Below, piece by piece: positions 18,483 through 28,221 of a stretch of 64,000 nucleotides of DNA. Within the stretch, counting starts at the first letter, position 1. Every line of letters begins with the position of its first letter. The notes below the pieces were generated by a model. The model did no database searches. It worked only from the letters and a program-made list of their open reading frames with translations, and was not told the origin of the DNA. The position numbers were made by a program, and so were the translations under genes. Source of the stretch: Verrucomicrobiaceae bacterium (GTDB taxonomy: Bacteria; Verrucomicrobiota; Verrucomicrobiia; Verrucomicrobiales; Akkermansiaceae); the NCBI GenBank assembly GCA_027486655.1, contig JAIXOR010000021.1, positions 1 through 64,000 on the forward strand. Direction: 5' to 3'.

Positions 18483-19667
18483 ATGGCAAGCATAGGCACT
18501 CCCTTCACCGATGGCGCGACGCGCGTCATGCTCTGTGGTTCCGGCGAGCTCGGGAAAGAAGTGGTCATTGAATTGCAACGATTCGGCGTCGAGGTCATCG
18601 CGGTGGACAGCTATGCGAATGCGCCGGCGATGCAGGTGGCGGACCGCTCACGGGTCATCTCGATGCTCGATGGCGAGGCATTGCGGGCGGTGATCCTGGA
18701 AGAACGTCCGCACCTGATCGTACCGGAGGTCGAGGCGATCGCCACGGACACGCTGGCGGAGATCGAGGCTGAGGGATTGGCGATCGTGATCCCGACGGCC
18801 CGTGCGGCGCAGCTCACGATGAACCGCGAGGGCATCCGGCGGCTCGCGGCCGAGGAACTCGGATGGCGGACTTCACCCTATCGGTTTGCAGCGACCGAGG
18901 CCGAGTATCACGCCGCGGTGGCGGAGATCGGGCTGCCCTGCGTGGTCAAGCCGATCATGAGCTCATCCGGCAAGGGTCAGAGCACGGTGCGCCGGGCGGA
19001 AGACATTGCGGCGGCCTGGGACTATGCGCAGATGGGCGGCCGCGCGGGCAAGGGCAAGGTGATCGTCGAGGGCTTCGTGGAGTTTGACTACGAGATCACC
19101 CAACTGACCGTGCGCCATGCGGGCGGCACTTCCTTTTGCGAACCGATCGGCCACATCCAGGTGGATGGCGACTATCGGGAAAGCTGGCAGCCCCAGCCGA
19201 TGAGCGACCTGGCACGACAGCGGGCGAGGGCCTGCGCGGAGGCGGTCACAGCGGCTCTCGGCGGCTTCGGGGTCTTTGGCGTGGAGTTGTTTGTCCAAGG
19301 GGATGAGATCCTCTTTTCCGAAGTCTCGCCAAGGCCGCACGACACTGGAATGGTGACGATGATCTCGCAGGATCTCAGCCAGTTTGCCCTGCATGCACGT
19401 GCGATTCTCGGGCTACCGATTCCGGAAATCCGCCTGCACGGACCCTCCGCATCGGCGGTGCTTCTGGTGGAAGGCGAATCCCGTGACATCCGCTACGGCG
19501 CGCTGGAACAAGCCCTCGCCGAGCCGGACACCCAGATCCGGTTGTTTGGCAAACCCGGCGTGGCCGGCAAGCGCCGCATGGGCGTGGCCCTCGCGAGGGG
19601 CGGCGATGTGGAGGAAGCCCGGGAAAAAGCCCGGCGAGCCAGTGCCGCGATCCAAGTGAGCCTCTGA
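18483..19667 (+). CDS. purT: Formate-dependent phosphoribosylglycinamide formyltransferase
   Basis: A 394-residue ATP-grasp enzyme of de novo purine synthesis that converts GAR, formate and ATP to formyl-GAR. The ATG at 18483 gives MASIGTPF..., which matches the usual PurT start and length (about 392). The N-terminal Rossmann-like loop is [12 protein letters not shown]; the ATP-grasp region has [14 protein letters not shown] and the metal-binding [15 protein letters not shown]. All the expected motifs are present. A reading from 18429 adds 18 residues without support. The neighbours are not purine-synthesis genes apart from the nucleoside-hydrolase-like protein upstream. Confidence 0.96.
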   Translation: MASIGTPFTDGATRVMLCGSGELGKEVVIELQRFGVEVIAVDSYANAPAMQVADRSRVISMLDGEALRAVILEERPHLIVPEVEAIATDTLAEIEAEGLAIVIPTARAAQLTMNREGIRRLAAEELGWRTSPYRFAATEAEYHAAVAEIGLPCVVKPIMSSSGKGQSTVRRAEDIAAAWDYAQMGGRAGKGKVIVEGFVEFDYEITQLTVRHAGGTSFCEPIGHIQVDGDYRESWQPQPMSDLARQRARACAEAVTAALGGFGVFGVELFVQGDEILFSEVSPRPHDTGMVTMISQDLSQFALHARAILGLPIPEIRLHGPSASAVLLVEGESRDIRYGALEQALAEPDTQIRLFGKPGVAGKRRMGVALARGGDVEEAREKARRASAAIQVSL

Positions 19668-19684
19668 GCGAGAGTGGAACAGGC

Positions 19685-20890
19685 TTACAGATAGTCGAGC
19701 GTGTGTCGGCCCTCGATGATGGCGCGCAGCCCGATCAGGGGCATTGCAAGCGTGCCAAGAAAATCGAGGGCTCCTTTTCCGTCTCCGTTCCCGTCGATCC
19801 ATTCGGCACCATGGATTGCATCGAGATGGGCGATGAGTTCGCGAACTAGCTCGAGCGCCCAATCGGGATCGATCTCGGCGATCATCGGAAGAACAAATCC
19901 GGTGCCAACGCCCCAATAGCCGCCATTCTGATAGCCGATCCCGGCCTCGGTCCCCGGCCATCCTCCTGGAGCAAGGATCTGGCGGGTGCATCCCTTGAGG
20001 AAGATCCTCTGGCGGTTCGATTGAAAGGTCGCTGCGATCACTTTCCGCTGATCGGTGCTGGCCAGGGGCCATGCCAGGCCGTTGCCCCAGACGTCGAAGG
20101 TGCGTCCGGCGACGGTCGCGCCGAGAAAGCCACCGGACTTCCCGTCAAACAAGCGGTGGAGGTTATCCCCAATGTCCCGGGCACGGTTTTTCCAATCGGC
20201 AATGACTTCGGCAGGCAAATCCCCGGCGAACAACGAGGAGGCCCGTTCATAACCGCGTTTGACAACGAGGCTGGTGAGCAGGAGCAGTCCGGTGAGGCGG
20301 ATGCTGTCCTGAAAACCGAACGCAACGATCCGGCGCTGCGGATCGTTCCAGACCAAACCGAAGGACATCGATACCTGGTCAAAACTGCGGCGGATCAACT
20401 GCGCCCATTCGTTCTTCCGAGGGATGGCCACTCCGGATGCTTCCGCATGGCTGAGCAGACGCGTCCACGCGGCGGGAAGGTGGATGGGCATCGCCTCGCT
20501 CATCGGCCTCGCTCCCGCAGCCCCGGGGCTCATCACCGCGGTGCCATCGAACTCGACGCGGTCCGCCACCACAGGGAGCCGGACCATCGCCTCGGTGAGC
20601 CACGCCACGGCATCCTTCATCTGCGGATGGCGTGCAAGCTCCGGCAAGCCCACATGGGGCCAGGTGAAATCGTCATGCCACAGCCCGCGGTAAGCGGAGT
20701 GGTCACAGGGGCGCAGCAATTGGAATCCATCCACCTCGATCCGGCACGCCTGATAGAGCCGGCGCATGCGGACCGCAAGTTGATCGTAAGGTTCCTGAAA
20801 CCGGCTTGAGTAAGCCGCGCCGTGAACACTTGCCGGAGGAGCGGCGAGACAAGCCACCGCCATTCCCAGGAAGGACCTGCGGGAAATCAT
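19685..20890 (-). CDS. Tat-exported protein, possible six-hairpin glycosidase
   Basis: A 401-residue protein with a twin-arginine signal (ISRRSFLGMAVACL, cut near VHGA). The rest is mostly alpha-helical with repeated aromatic and Gly-rich loops, such as SAYRGLWHDDFTWPH, FDVWGNGLAWPLAS, GYQNGGYWGVGTGF and EWIDGNGDGKGALDFLG. This alternation of helix pairs and Trp/Asp/Glu loops resembles (alpha/alpha)6-barrel glycoside hydrolases, but no exact family was recognised and the catalytic acids are unknown. The ATG at 20888-20890 is chosen because the Tat motif follows it at once. It is convergent with purT (17 bp gap) and divergent from the next gene. Confidence 0.7.
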   Translation of the reverse strand: MISRRSFLGMAVACLAAPPASVHGAAYSSRFQEPYDQLAVRMRRLYQACRIEVDGFQLLRPCDHSAYRGLWHDDFTWPHVGLPELARHPQMKDAVAWLTEAMVRLPVVADRVEFDGTAVMSPGAAGARPMSEAMPIHLPAAWTRLLSHAEASGVAIPRKNEWAQLIRRSFDQVSMSFGLVWNDPQRRIVAFGFQDSIRLTGLLLLTSLVVKRGYERASSLFAGDLPAEVIADWKNRARDIGDNLHRLFDGKSGGFLGATVAGRTFDVWGNGLAWPLASTDQRKVIAATFQSNRQRIFLKGCTRQILAPGGWPGTEAGIGYQNGGYWGVGTGFVLPMIAEIDPDWALELVRELIAHLDAIHGAEWIDGNGDGKGALDFLGTLAMPLIGLRAIIEGRHTLDYL

Positions 20891-20984
20891 GGCAGCGCTC
20901 GTGCGGCAGGGCATTGGGACGGAATTCACAACATCCATGGGGTGCGGAACCTGAAAACAACCGGAATCCTTCATGCACGGGAGC

Positions 20985-21053
20985 GACCGAACGGTCAAGC
21001 CATCCACACGGCTACGGATCGGCCATCGACGAATCCAAGAACGGAATATCCGT
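20985..21053. promoter_or_regulatory. Two short palindromes in a divergent promoter region
   Basis: The 257-bp gap 20891-21147 holds two perfect palindromes, GACCG-AA-CGGTC (20985-20996) and ACGGA-ATA-TCCGT (21041-21053). Their spacing is about 56 bp centre to centre. Either could be a repressor or activator site for the Tat protein or for the gene at 21148. No clear sigma-70 promoter was seen. Confidence 0.25.
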
Positions 21054-21147
21054 GTTCTGCGACAAATCGAATGGCGCGCGGTTTTGCTTCCTTGCAAGCG
21101 TCCAACGGTTTTCAAATCCGAGAACCCGCAACACAACCACGCCCCAC

Positions 21148-21930
21148 ATGTCCCAGGAACCTGAACCACGCCTCCGACTCCCGCTTTGGATCACCGCCAT
21201 GGTCCTGATCATTCTGTTAGGAGTGATCGCGTGGCAACAAGCGAGGATCGAGACACTGCAGGAGAAAAGCCGCGAGGCGGATTCCCCGCTGCACGCCGGG
21301 CCCGGGAGAGCCCTGACACCGGGCGGTGGCGATGGAGAGGCACTTCCCACGCGGACCCAGCGCACCCGGCAGGACCCACTCGCTTCGGCAAGGCAGGAGC
21401 ACACGCGCGCCGTCGAGAAACAACTTTCCGAAATCTCCGCCCCGCTGAATGAGGACATGATGAGCACGATGTTCCGGGCCGAGATCCAGAACGGCCGTTC
21501 CATCGTGACGGGCGGCTATCGCACAGCCGACGGCCGCAACCAGTTCACCATCCTCAAGCCGAAGGTGGTGCGCACCGCTTCCGGGCGCGAGCAGATCGAA
21601 ATCGATTCCCATCTCATCGCGATGAGCGAGCAGGACACCCGCCGCTCCGGGCTGGACACGCTCGCGACCCAGGCCAGAAACACGCTCCAACATGCGGAGT
21701 CCTGGGAGGAGTCCGATGTATCCACGACGATGGATCTCCTCCGGGATTCCACGGACAGCGAGAACCTCGGAGCCCCCAAAGTCCTGCTTGAGCCCGGCCA
21801 GGATTTCACCATCCAGATGACCTCGGACGACCGGAGCAGCTACACGCTCAGCGGCACCGCGACGCTGGCCCCCGATGGATCGGGCGTCATTCTCAAGGCA
21901 CGCATCGAGCAAAAGGAAAAGCCCGAGTAG
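21148..21930 (+). CDS. Membrane-anchored hypothetical protein
   Basis: A 260-residue protein with a short cytoplasmic start, one transmembrane helix (about 11-29, WITAMVLIILLGVIAWQQ), a short coiled-coil-like stretch (QQARIETLQEKSREA), a disordered Gly/Pro/Arg segment (45-85) and a soluble C-terminal region (90-260) rich in charged residues and beta propensity. The end has FTIQMTSDDRSSYTLSGTATLAPDGSGV, like a small beta-sandwich. It is not recognised as a known family. The ATG at 21148 is preferred to open sequence further upstream because the helix follows it. Confidence 0.68.
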   Translation: MSQEPEPRLRLPLWITAMVLIILLGVIAWQQARIETLQEKSREADSPLHAGPGRALTPGGGDGEALPTRTQRTRQDPLASARQEHTRAVEKQLSEISAPLNEDMMSTMFRAEIQNGRSIVTGGYRTADGRNQFTILKPKVVRTASGREQIEIDSHLIAMSEQDTRRSGLDTLATQARNTLQHAESWEESDVSTTMDLLRDSTDSENLGAPKVLLEPGQDFTIQMTSDDRSSYTLSGTATLAPDGSGVILKARIEQKEKPE

Positions 21931-21978
21931 CCCGGACAAGCCGCGCCATCCGATGGATCGGGTTTCCGGATCGAGGGA

Positions 21979-22001
21979 GCGGTCTTCCGATCAAGGACCG
22001 C
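21979..22001. terminator. Candidate bidirectional terminator hairpin
   Basis: GCGGTC-N11-GACCGC lies between two convergent stop codons (21930 and 22016). There is no T-tract on either side, so it may be a weak or Rho-assisted terminator. Confidence 0.35.
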
Positions 22002-22015
22002 AACCCGTCATTCGC

Positions 22016-25000
22016 TCACTGGCCCAGCACGATCCTCACCCGGTAATATCTGTTAGGACCGGCGGGATCCGGGGGAGGCAGCGTGATCGGACCCGAGCCA
22101 TCCGGCACCGTCGCATGGACGGTCCACTGGTTCAGGTCCACGGAAGTATCCACGACATACGAACGCCCCGGCACGCGTTGGAAGCCGATGCCGAGGGTCG
22201 GCGTGATGGTCGCGGAAAACCGGGAGCCCGGATGGGTGGGATCGGTTCCCGCGATCCATTCATCACGATTGCTCCAAGCGTCGCCATCAGGATCGGCACC
22301 TTCCGCGGGATCGGCGATGCCTGGGAACCCGGCGATCCAGCCGTTGTATCCGGCAGGACTGAAGACAAGCTCGATGGTGTTTCCATTCTGGCGGACTTGC
22401 CACGTGCCAATGGCAGCGGGAAACAACGAGGCATCGAGCACCACGGACTGCGTGGTGAATCCGGTGAGGGATCCCGAGGCGGTGGCGATGGGAAACACGG
22501 CGGCGGCGGATGCCAAGGGAGTGAAGGTGGGAAGAATGGCGATGACGAGGGGATTGGCCGCCGTGGCGGTGATCGAGATCGCAGCCGCTGAGACGGAATC
22601 GTAGGCGAGAGCCTGCGGATCCATGGATGACAACTGCCATGGATAGATGGTGGAAACACCGAAAGTCAGGCTGCCCGTGGAAGTGAGCGAGCCCACGGAA
22701 TCGTCACCCGGTGCCAGCGCGGCGCGGGCGGCCGCGGAGGAACCGGCGAGAGTGGCGGAACCGATCTGGCCATCTCCGCCAAGGGTGGAACCAGCCGCGA
22801 CCTGGATGGTTGGAGTGACGGAGCCGTTTACCAGCAGGGTGCCACCGCTGACGGCAATCGCTCCGGTGGCGGTGTTCGCGCCGTCAATCCTAAGGGTTCC
22901 GCTTCCGGATTTGTTGATGGAGACCGGGGTGCCTGTGGCTTCCGAGACGATGCCCTCGAAGCTGACATTTCCAGCCCCTTTGACGTTGAGAGCGCGGCTG
23001 TTGATGTTGGGCACGGAAACGCCGATGTTGCCGGTAATGGTGAGCTCTCCGGCGAGGGACTCGATGTCATAAGAGCCGCCGCCGCTGGTGATGGTGATGT
23101 TTCCTTCCCAAAGGTTGAAGCCGGAGACATTGCGGAGGAAGGTATTGCCCGCGTTGGTGTTGCGGCCCACGGTGTCGATGGCATAAGGGAAGGAAAATCC
23201 GCCGGAGACTTCAATGCCGGAGACCCCGCTGGTGCCGGAGGCGAGATAGATCTTCGAATGGTTGCCGAGCGCTTTCGGGTGGGCGAGGCGGATGTAGCCG
23301 ACATTCTGCGTGCCACCTCCGAGTGTGAGCGTTCCGGCGCCGAAGCTGTTGTTTCCTGATAGAACCAGGGTGCCCGCGCCGAGTTTGGAAAAACTGCCAC
23401 CGGAAATGACGGCATCGCAAAATGACAGGTCGGAGCGGTTGAACCGGAGGATGCCGGAATTCGAGACCGGGCCGCCATTGAGCGAACCGGTGGTGCCGCC
23501 ATCGCCGATCTGGATCATGCCACCGCCGATCTGTGTGCCGCCGCTGTGGGTGAGCGTCCCGGTCAGGGTGAGCGAATTGCTGCCGGGCTTCGACAGTGTG
23601 CCGGATCCCGAAAGCGAGCCACTCCAGGTGACCGCGTCCGAGCGCTGGATGATCAGGCTGCCCGAGTGGCTGATGCTGCCGGACCCGAGCGAACCGGTGG
23701 TCCCACCAGTGCCTGCCTGAACCACGCCGCCATCGATGATGTGGGCTCCGGTGGTCGTGCTGTTTCCCGAGAGCACGAGCGTGCCTGAGCCGGTCTTGAT
23801 GAACGATGAGGAGCCGGTGAGTACACCGGAAAACGATCCTTCTGCCACCCGCAGGGTCCCGGATGCGAGTTGTCCCCCACCCTGCAGAACCGCCGAGCGA
23901 CCGGGTGATGCCGGGTTGCCGGCATGGAGCGTGCCGTCGAGCGTCAATGCGGTGCTGCCCGCGCGGAAGAGCAAATCGCCATCGCCGGTGAGCGTGGCCG
24001 CGCTCTCGATGGCAAGGGTGGCGGCACTGATGGATCCCGCTCCAGCCAAGGACACCTGACCGGCCCGGAAGGTCGCACGACCCGGCAGCATGGCAGCGGA
24101 TAGCGTGACGGTGTAAGGATCCGGCCGATCGAAGACCACATCATCGCCCGGATTCCATGCGGACTGCGTGCCGGTCCCGAGCGGGCCCGTGTTCCAATCC
24201 GTGGAAGCCACCTGCCATGTCTTGCTCAGCGGCGAGGCATTCCAGTAGCGGAGGGTTTCAAGTGCATCGGCGAAGCCATCGCCATCGACGTCGGCCGGAG
24301 GAAGCGGACTGTCGGGAAGCCCGTCGTTGTTAGAATCCGTGTCGGCGAAGTTGGGCAACGAGTCGTTGTCCGGATCCGCCCCGCCCTCGGTGAGGTCGGC
24401 GAGGCCGTCATTGTCGTAATCGCCATCCGACAAGGCCATCCAGTCGATGTCAAAAGTCGATCCCGCGCCACCGGTGGGATCGAAGCGGAAGTCGGTGATG
24501 ATCCGCGAGTTCCAATCGGAGTGGGCGGAGGGATTGGCGATGAGCCCGGAAAAGGCGTTGGCGGGTGAGTAGGAGTTCAGGTTGACGACCCGGCTGCCGG
24601 AGAAATTCCCCGCGCCGACGCGGCCCCAGAAGAGCTGGCAGGTGCCGATGGCGGTGGACCGGTAGCGCACGAGCAAATGAGGGGCGAGGCTGCCGCTGAC
24701 ATACACCGCATTGAGTTTCGAGAATTGGGGATCCCCCGCGGTGACGCTTCCGGTCAGCAACCCGCCGGCGGCGTTGGCCGTCGCATTGAGGGGTGACCAT
24801 CCTTCGGTGCTGCCGGTAGTGTTGAAATCCCAGCGGGCATCGAGTTGAAAATCGTGCGAGCGGTCGACAAAGGTGATCGCACCGGACACCTCGGCAGTGG
24901 TGCGGATGACATAGGTGCCGTTCTGCGTGAATGCGGTCTGCGGAGACGCGGTGTTCTGGGCGGAAAAGGTGAGATCCCCCGGACCGGAGACCTTCTGCCA

Positions 25001-28000
25001 GGTGCGGACGGCGGTGCCGGCCACCGAGGAGGCGAGTGTGAAATTGTTAGATAACGACGGATTCTGCCCGGCGGCGCAGGTGATGAATGGAAGGACGGGC
25101 GTCGTTCCGCTTTCCACGACCGAAAGATTGTCGAGGTTGATGACCGAGTTTCCGCTGTTGTTGAGAGAGGCGATCATCACGCCGGCATGGAGGGTGGCGG
25201 GGGCATCGGCGATCGTTTCCACGGGACCGAGCTGGATCCAGTTCACGCCATCGGTGGAGCGGAAGCAGGTGAAGTTGTTGCCACTGCGGGTGAGGCGCAG
25301 CCAGTAGGGGGCGGTGAAGCCGGTGGTGCCTGAGTTGATGGATCCGGTGGATGCGCCGTCGGTGGCGCGCGTCTGCCACGGCATGCCATTGAGCGGAGTG
25401 ACGGCCATGAAGGCATTCGCGGCATTCGCCGCGGAAGACGCGCGGACCATCACCCCGGCCTTGGCCCAGGGATCCGTGCGGTCCTGACTGGCGACGCGGG
25501 CGGTGATGCGGGCATCTCCGGAGAAAGGTTGCGAGTGGAAACGGAAGGAATCGCTGGTTCCGAAGATATCGGCACCACCTCCATTCACGTTGAAACTTGA
25601 GCCACTGCCGGAGTGGGATCCCGCCGGCACGGGCGAGCCGATGTCCGCGCCGGTCCAACTGTTAGAAGGAGCCGCCTGCCCGCCGAGAGGCTCCAGAAGG
25701 ACATTGGTGAAACTGGTCTGGGACACCGAGTTTTCCGCGTGGGAGGTGACCGCCAGCCCCCAAAGGGCGGATGCGGGCAGGGTGAGTGTGACGGGAGAAC
25801 CCTGCTGCGTCCATGTCACGCCATCCTCGCTGCGGTAGCCGGTGAAGACATTGCCGATGCGTTCGACGCGAACCCAATAGGGCGCACGCAGCGAGTGGGT
25901 GAATGGCTCGGTGTAGGAGCCCGCCTCGTTTCTCCGGGTGAACTGGAGTCCGCCTCCGCTAACCACCGTGGCCGCGACATTGGCGGACTCGCGCCGGAGC
26001 GAGGAGCGAAGCATGAGCCCGCCATAGGCTTTGCCGCCATTGTTCGCGGAGAACCCGGTGATGCGTCCGGTGATCGACCCGTCGCCGGTGAGCGGTTTCC
26101 AAACGAAGCGCATTGAGTCACTCACCTCCTGGAATCCCAAGCCCGCGCCGGTCAACGACATCGTGGTGGCCCCCGTCGAAAGGGCTCCTGCAGTGGAGGC
26201 GTCGCCAAGGTTCTGTGCGGTCCAGGTCCCACCCACACTCAGGCCGGGACTGGAGGGGATGGTGGATGGAGTGGGCAACACCTCGATGAGAACGGACTTG
26301 GATTGCGAGGACGCCCCCTGCGTGGCCGTGATGGAAAACTGATAGACCCCCGCATGGTTGAACTGGATGTGGGAGGGAAGAGAAACGCTGCTCGAGAGCA
26401 CCGCAGCGGAAGGCCCGCTGGTCTGGGTGATCGAAACAGAGGTCGCCCCGGTCACGGAACCGTCGATGACCACCCCCTGCCCCAGCGGCACGGCGGCGCG
26501 GCCGGTCACAGGGCGGGTGAGATCCAGCCCGAGCTGGGGGCCGATGTGGGCATTGCGCAGTTCACGGATCAACGCGTCGACTGCGGAGTCGTCGAGAGCT
26601 CCGCGGTAGAGCCGCAACTCGGCGACGGCTCCATCGAGATATCGTGCCGCGTTGCGGCTGCCACCGAGAGTGAGGTTCACCCCCGTGCGCGATACGTTCA
26701 GGAATTCGGGCCCCTGCCTGCGGGTCACGTTGGTCACCGAGTCGACGTAAATCGACGTGTTGCGATCGGAACCCGAAGCGTCACCGGTGACTTCGGATCC
26801 ATCCCAGGTGGCCACGACCACCCGCCATTGCCCATCATGGATGGTGCTTCCGGCATACTGGGTGGCATCGGCATTTCCGATGCCGATGCCCGGCTTGCCA
26901 GTGGAGGCGAGCGAAAGTCCCCAATCGTTTTTCACTCCGCTCTCATCGGCATCGATGAGTCCTGTATTATCGAACCAGTTTCCTTCGGCACCGACTCCAG
27001 CGGCATCCGCGCGGACAACCATGGCGACCGTAAATGCCGACTCGGTGGCAACCGGATTGGAGCTGGCGGCGAGCCCGAGCCGGGCCGACCCGGAAAAGTC
27101 CACTGCGGCGGTGCCGTTGGGTGTGGCGGCAAGGTCGAGACTCGCCGTGCCTGTGCCACCATCGGCTGTGGCATTCGTCCACGCGTCGCTGCCACCATTG
27201 CGCGGCCAACTTGCGACCGCGGCGCCGTCTGTTAGGGTGGCGGCGAGATCCTGGGCCACCCAGCGCATTTCCAGAACCGGAGTGACCGGCCTCGCCCACG
27301 AATGACCGGTGAGACTCTCGATCTGTGACATGTCCGTGCGGACTCGGCCATCCCGATAGTATCCGGCATCCGGACCGGAAGTGACTCCGATGACATACCA
27401 GCGGCCGTTTTCAAACATGTACAGCGGCCCGCCGGAATCGCCCGGAGCAGTGCCGCCCTCAAACCAAGTCGTCGTCCGGCTAGGACGCGAGGGAGGTCCG
27501 TCGTTGTCATAAAACAGCCAGTCGCTGGTGACCGCATTGGGTGGATTGGAAACATTGTTCACCTCGATGCGATTGGTCATGCCTCTGAAAACCCCGTCGT
27601 AGAAAGGACCGGTGCTTCCATATCCGATCACGCCATGTCCACCGCTCGCAATCTTCCAGGCGAGCCGCCCGTTTTCCGAAGATCCGGAGTAAGGGGCACT
27701 CATCTTGCCGAGTGTTCCGGTAAACGGAGTGCTGGTGACGATGACCATGTGATCCGCACCGATCTTGGTGAATGCGGCACCGCTTCGTGACTGTCCGTTC
27801 CACGTGGCGGTGACGGTTCCGCTGCCGGCGTAGTTCACGCAATGGGACGCACTGAGAAGCACGTTGGGCGCGATGAGCACCGCGGAGCATCCGGGGATGT
27901 TCGCCCGGCTGTCGAAGGGCGTCAGGTCGGCGAGGTCCTGGGACTTCGCATTTCCGGTATCCCGGTTGTACATCACGGCGGTCGCGCATTCCGTCAGGAG

Positions 28001-28045
28001 GATTCCGGCGATGACACTGCGGAGGATCACGATGGGGCGGATCAT
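22016..28045 (-). CDS. Giant exported trypsin-like protease with autotransporter-type beta-strand repeats
   Basis: A 2009-residue secreted protein, started at the ATG 28043-28045 where a signal peptide begins. The domains in order are a trypsin-like serine protease (about 25-250) with an apparent complete triad (H68 in SASHC, D98, S204 in GDSGG), a LamG-like sandwich (about 300-475), a PKD-like domain, two DUF1349-like sandwiches with a shared FRSTDGVNW/YRSEDGVTW motif, a carbohydrate-binding-like domain, calcium-binding thrombospondin-3-like repeats and a long right-handed-helix region of autotransporter-associated strand repeats. The end has an Asp-rich segment and a small C-terminal sandwich. 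No beta-barrel or PEP-CTERM tail is present, so it is not a classical autotransporter. It is divergent from the CotH-type gene. Confidence 0.88.
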   Translation of the reverse strand: MIRPIVILRSVIAGILLTECATAVMYNRDTGNAKSQDLADLTPFDSRANIPGCSAVLIAPNVLLSASHCVNYAGSGTVTATWNGQSRSGAAFTKIGADHMVIVTSTPFTGTLGKMSAPYSGSSENGRLAWKIASGGHGVIGYGSTGPFYDGVFRGMTNRIEVNNVSNPPNAVTSDWLFYDNDGPPSRPSRTTTWFEGGTAPGDSGGPLYMFENGRWYVIGVTSGPDAGYYRDGRVRTDMSQIESLTGHSWARPVTPVLEMRWVAQDLAATLTDGAAVASWPRNGGSDAWTNATADGGTGTASLDLAATPNGTAAVDFSGSARLGLAASSNPVATESAFTVAMVVRADAAGVGAEGNWFDNTGLIDADESGVKNDWGLSLASTGKPGIGIGNADATQYAGSTIHDGQWRVVVATWDGSEVTGDASGSDRNTSIYVDSVTNVTRRQGPEFLNVSRTGVNLTLGGSRNAARYLDGAVAELRLYRGALDDSAVDALIRELRNAHIGPQLGLDLTRPVTGRAAVPLGQGVVIDGSVTGATSVSITQTSGPSAAVLSSSVSLPSHIQFNHAGVYQFSITATQGASSQSKSVLIEVLPTPSTIPSSPGLSVGGTWTAQNLGDASTAGALSTGATTMSLTGAGLGFQEVSDSMRFVWKPLTGDGSITGRITGFSANNGGKAYGGLMLRSSLRRESANVAATVVSGGGLQFTRRNEAGSYTEPFTHSLRAPYWVRVERIGNVFTGYRSEDGVTWTQQGSPVTLTLPASALWGLAVTSHAENSVSQTSFTNVLLEPLGGQAAPSNSWTGADIGSPVPAGSHSGSGSSFNVNGGGADIFGTSDSFRFHSQPFSGDARITARVASQDRTDPWAKAGVMVRASSAANAANAFMAVTPLNGMPWQTRATDGASTGSINSGTTGFTAPYWLRLTRSGNNFTCFRSTDGVNWIQLGPVETIADAPATLHAGVMIASLNNSGNSVINLDNLSVVESGTTPVLPFITCAAGQNPSLSNNFTLASSVAGTAVRTWQKVSGPGDLTFSAQNTASPQTAFTQNGTYVIRTTAEVSGAITFVDRSHDFQLDARWDFNTTGSTEGWSPLNATANAAGGLLTGSVTAGDPQFSKLNAVYVSGSLAPHLLVRYRSTAIGTCQLFWGRVGAGNFSGSRVVNLNSYSPANAFSGLIANPSAHSDWNSRIITDFRFDPTGGAGSTFDIDWMALSDGDYDNDGLADLTEGGADPDNDSLPNFADTDSNNDGLPDSPLPPADVDGDGFADALETLRYWNASPLSKTWQVASTDWNTGPLGTGTQSAWNPGDDVVFDRPDPYTVTLSAAMLPGRATFRAGQVSLAGAGSISAATLAIESAATLTGDGDLLFRAGSTALTLDGTLHAGNPASPGRSAVLQGGGQLASGTLRVAEGSFSGVLTGSSSFIKTGSGTLVLSGNSTTTGAHIIDGGVVQAGTGGTTGSLGSGSISHSGSLIIQRSDAVTWSGSLSGSGTLSKPGSNSLTLTGTLTHSGGTQIGGGMIQIGDGGTTGSLNGGPVSNSGILRFNRSDLSFCDAVISGGSFSKLGAGTLVLSGNNSFGAGTLTLGGGTQNVGYIRLAHPKALGNHSKIYLASGTSGVSGIEVSGGFSFPYAIDTVGRNTNAGNTFLRNVSGFNLWEGNITITSGGGSYDIESLAGELTITGNIGVSVPNINSRALNVKGAGNVSFEGIVSEATGTPVSINKSGSGTLRIDGANTATGAIAVSGGTLLVNGSVTPTIQVAAGSTLGGDGQIGSATLAGSSAAARAALAPGDDSVGSLTSTGSLTFGVSTIYPWQLSSMDPQALAYDSVSAAAISITATAANPLVIAILPTFTPLASAAAVFPIATASGSLTGFTTQSVVLDASLFPAAIGTWQVRQNGNTIELVFSPAGYNGWIAGFPGIADPAEGADPDGDAWSNRDEWIAGTDPTHPGSRFSATITPTLGIGFQRVPGRSYVVDTSVDLNQWTVHATVPDGSGPITLPPPDPAGPNRYYRVRIVLGQ
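22740..23830 (-). repeat. Autotransporter-associated beta-strand repeats (passenger type)
   Basis: This coding region encodes repeated TGSGTLVLSGNN-like turns, for example KTGSGTLVLSGN, GAGTLVLSGNN and KSGSGTLRIDGANT, alternating with GG-(T/V)-(L/V/Q) strands. These are the hallmark of PATR repeats that build beta-helices. The copies are diverged at DNA level, so an ancient expansion is likely. Confidence 0.75.
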
Positions 28046-28169
28046 GGGTTTGAGACGGACAAGCCGCTTTCGCGGAACCTTGAGAATGATCCATCGCGCC
28101 CGGGGATCCTGAAAGCGGAAACAAACTCCCTTGTTTACGTGAAGCGGCGGCATGCCATTGTCTCTTCGA

Positions 28170-28197
28170 TTGACCCCGGGGTCCCTCGAACGATAGG
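28170..28197 (+). promoter_or_regulatory. Candidate sigma-70 promoter for the CotH-type gene
   Basis: TTGACC (28170-28175), a 16-bp spacer and GATAGG (28192-28197) resemble -35 and -10 boxes. The ATG is 24 bp beyond the second box, so the leader would be short. The -35 is strong and the -10 is weak. Confidence 0.35.
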
Positions 28198-28221
28198 ACT
28201 CCCACACCCCCGAAAACCCGG

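Noticed and set aside
22740-23830. Possible tandem-repeat or CRISPR-like array
   Set aside because: The periodicity is at protein level (beta-strand repeats), with no constant spacer or repeat length in the DNA.
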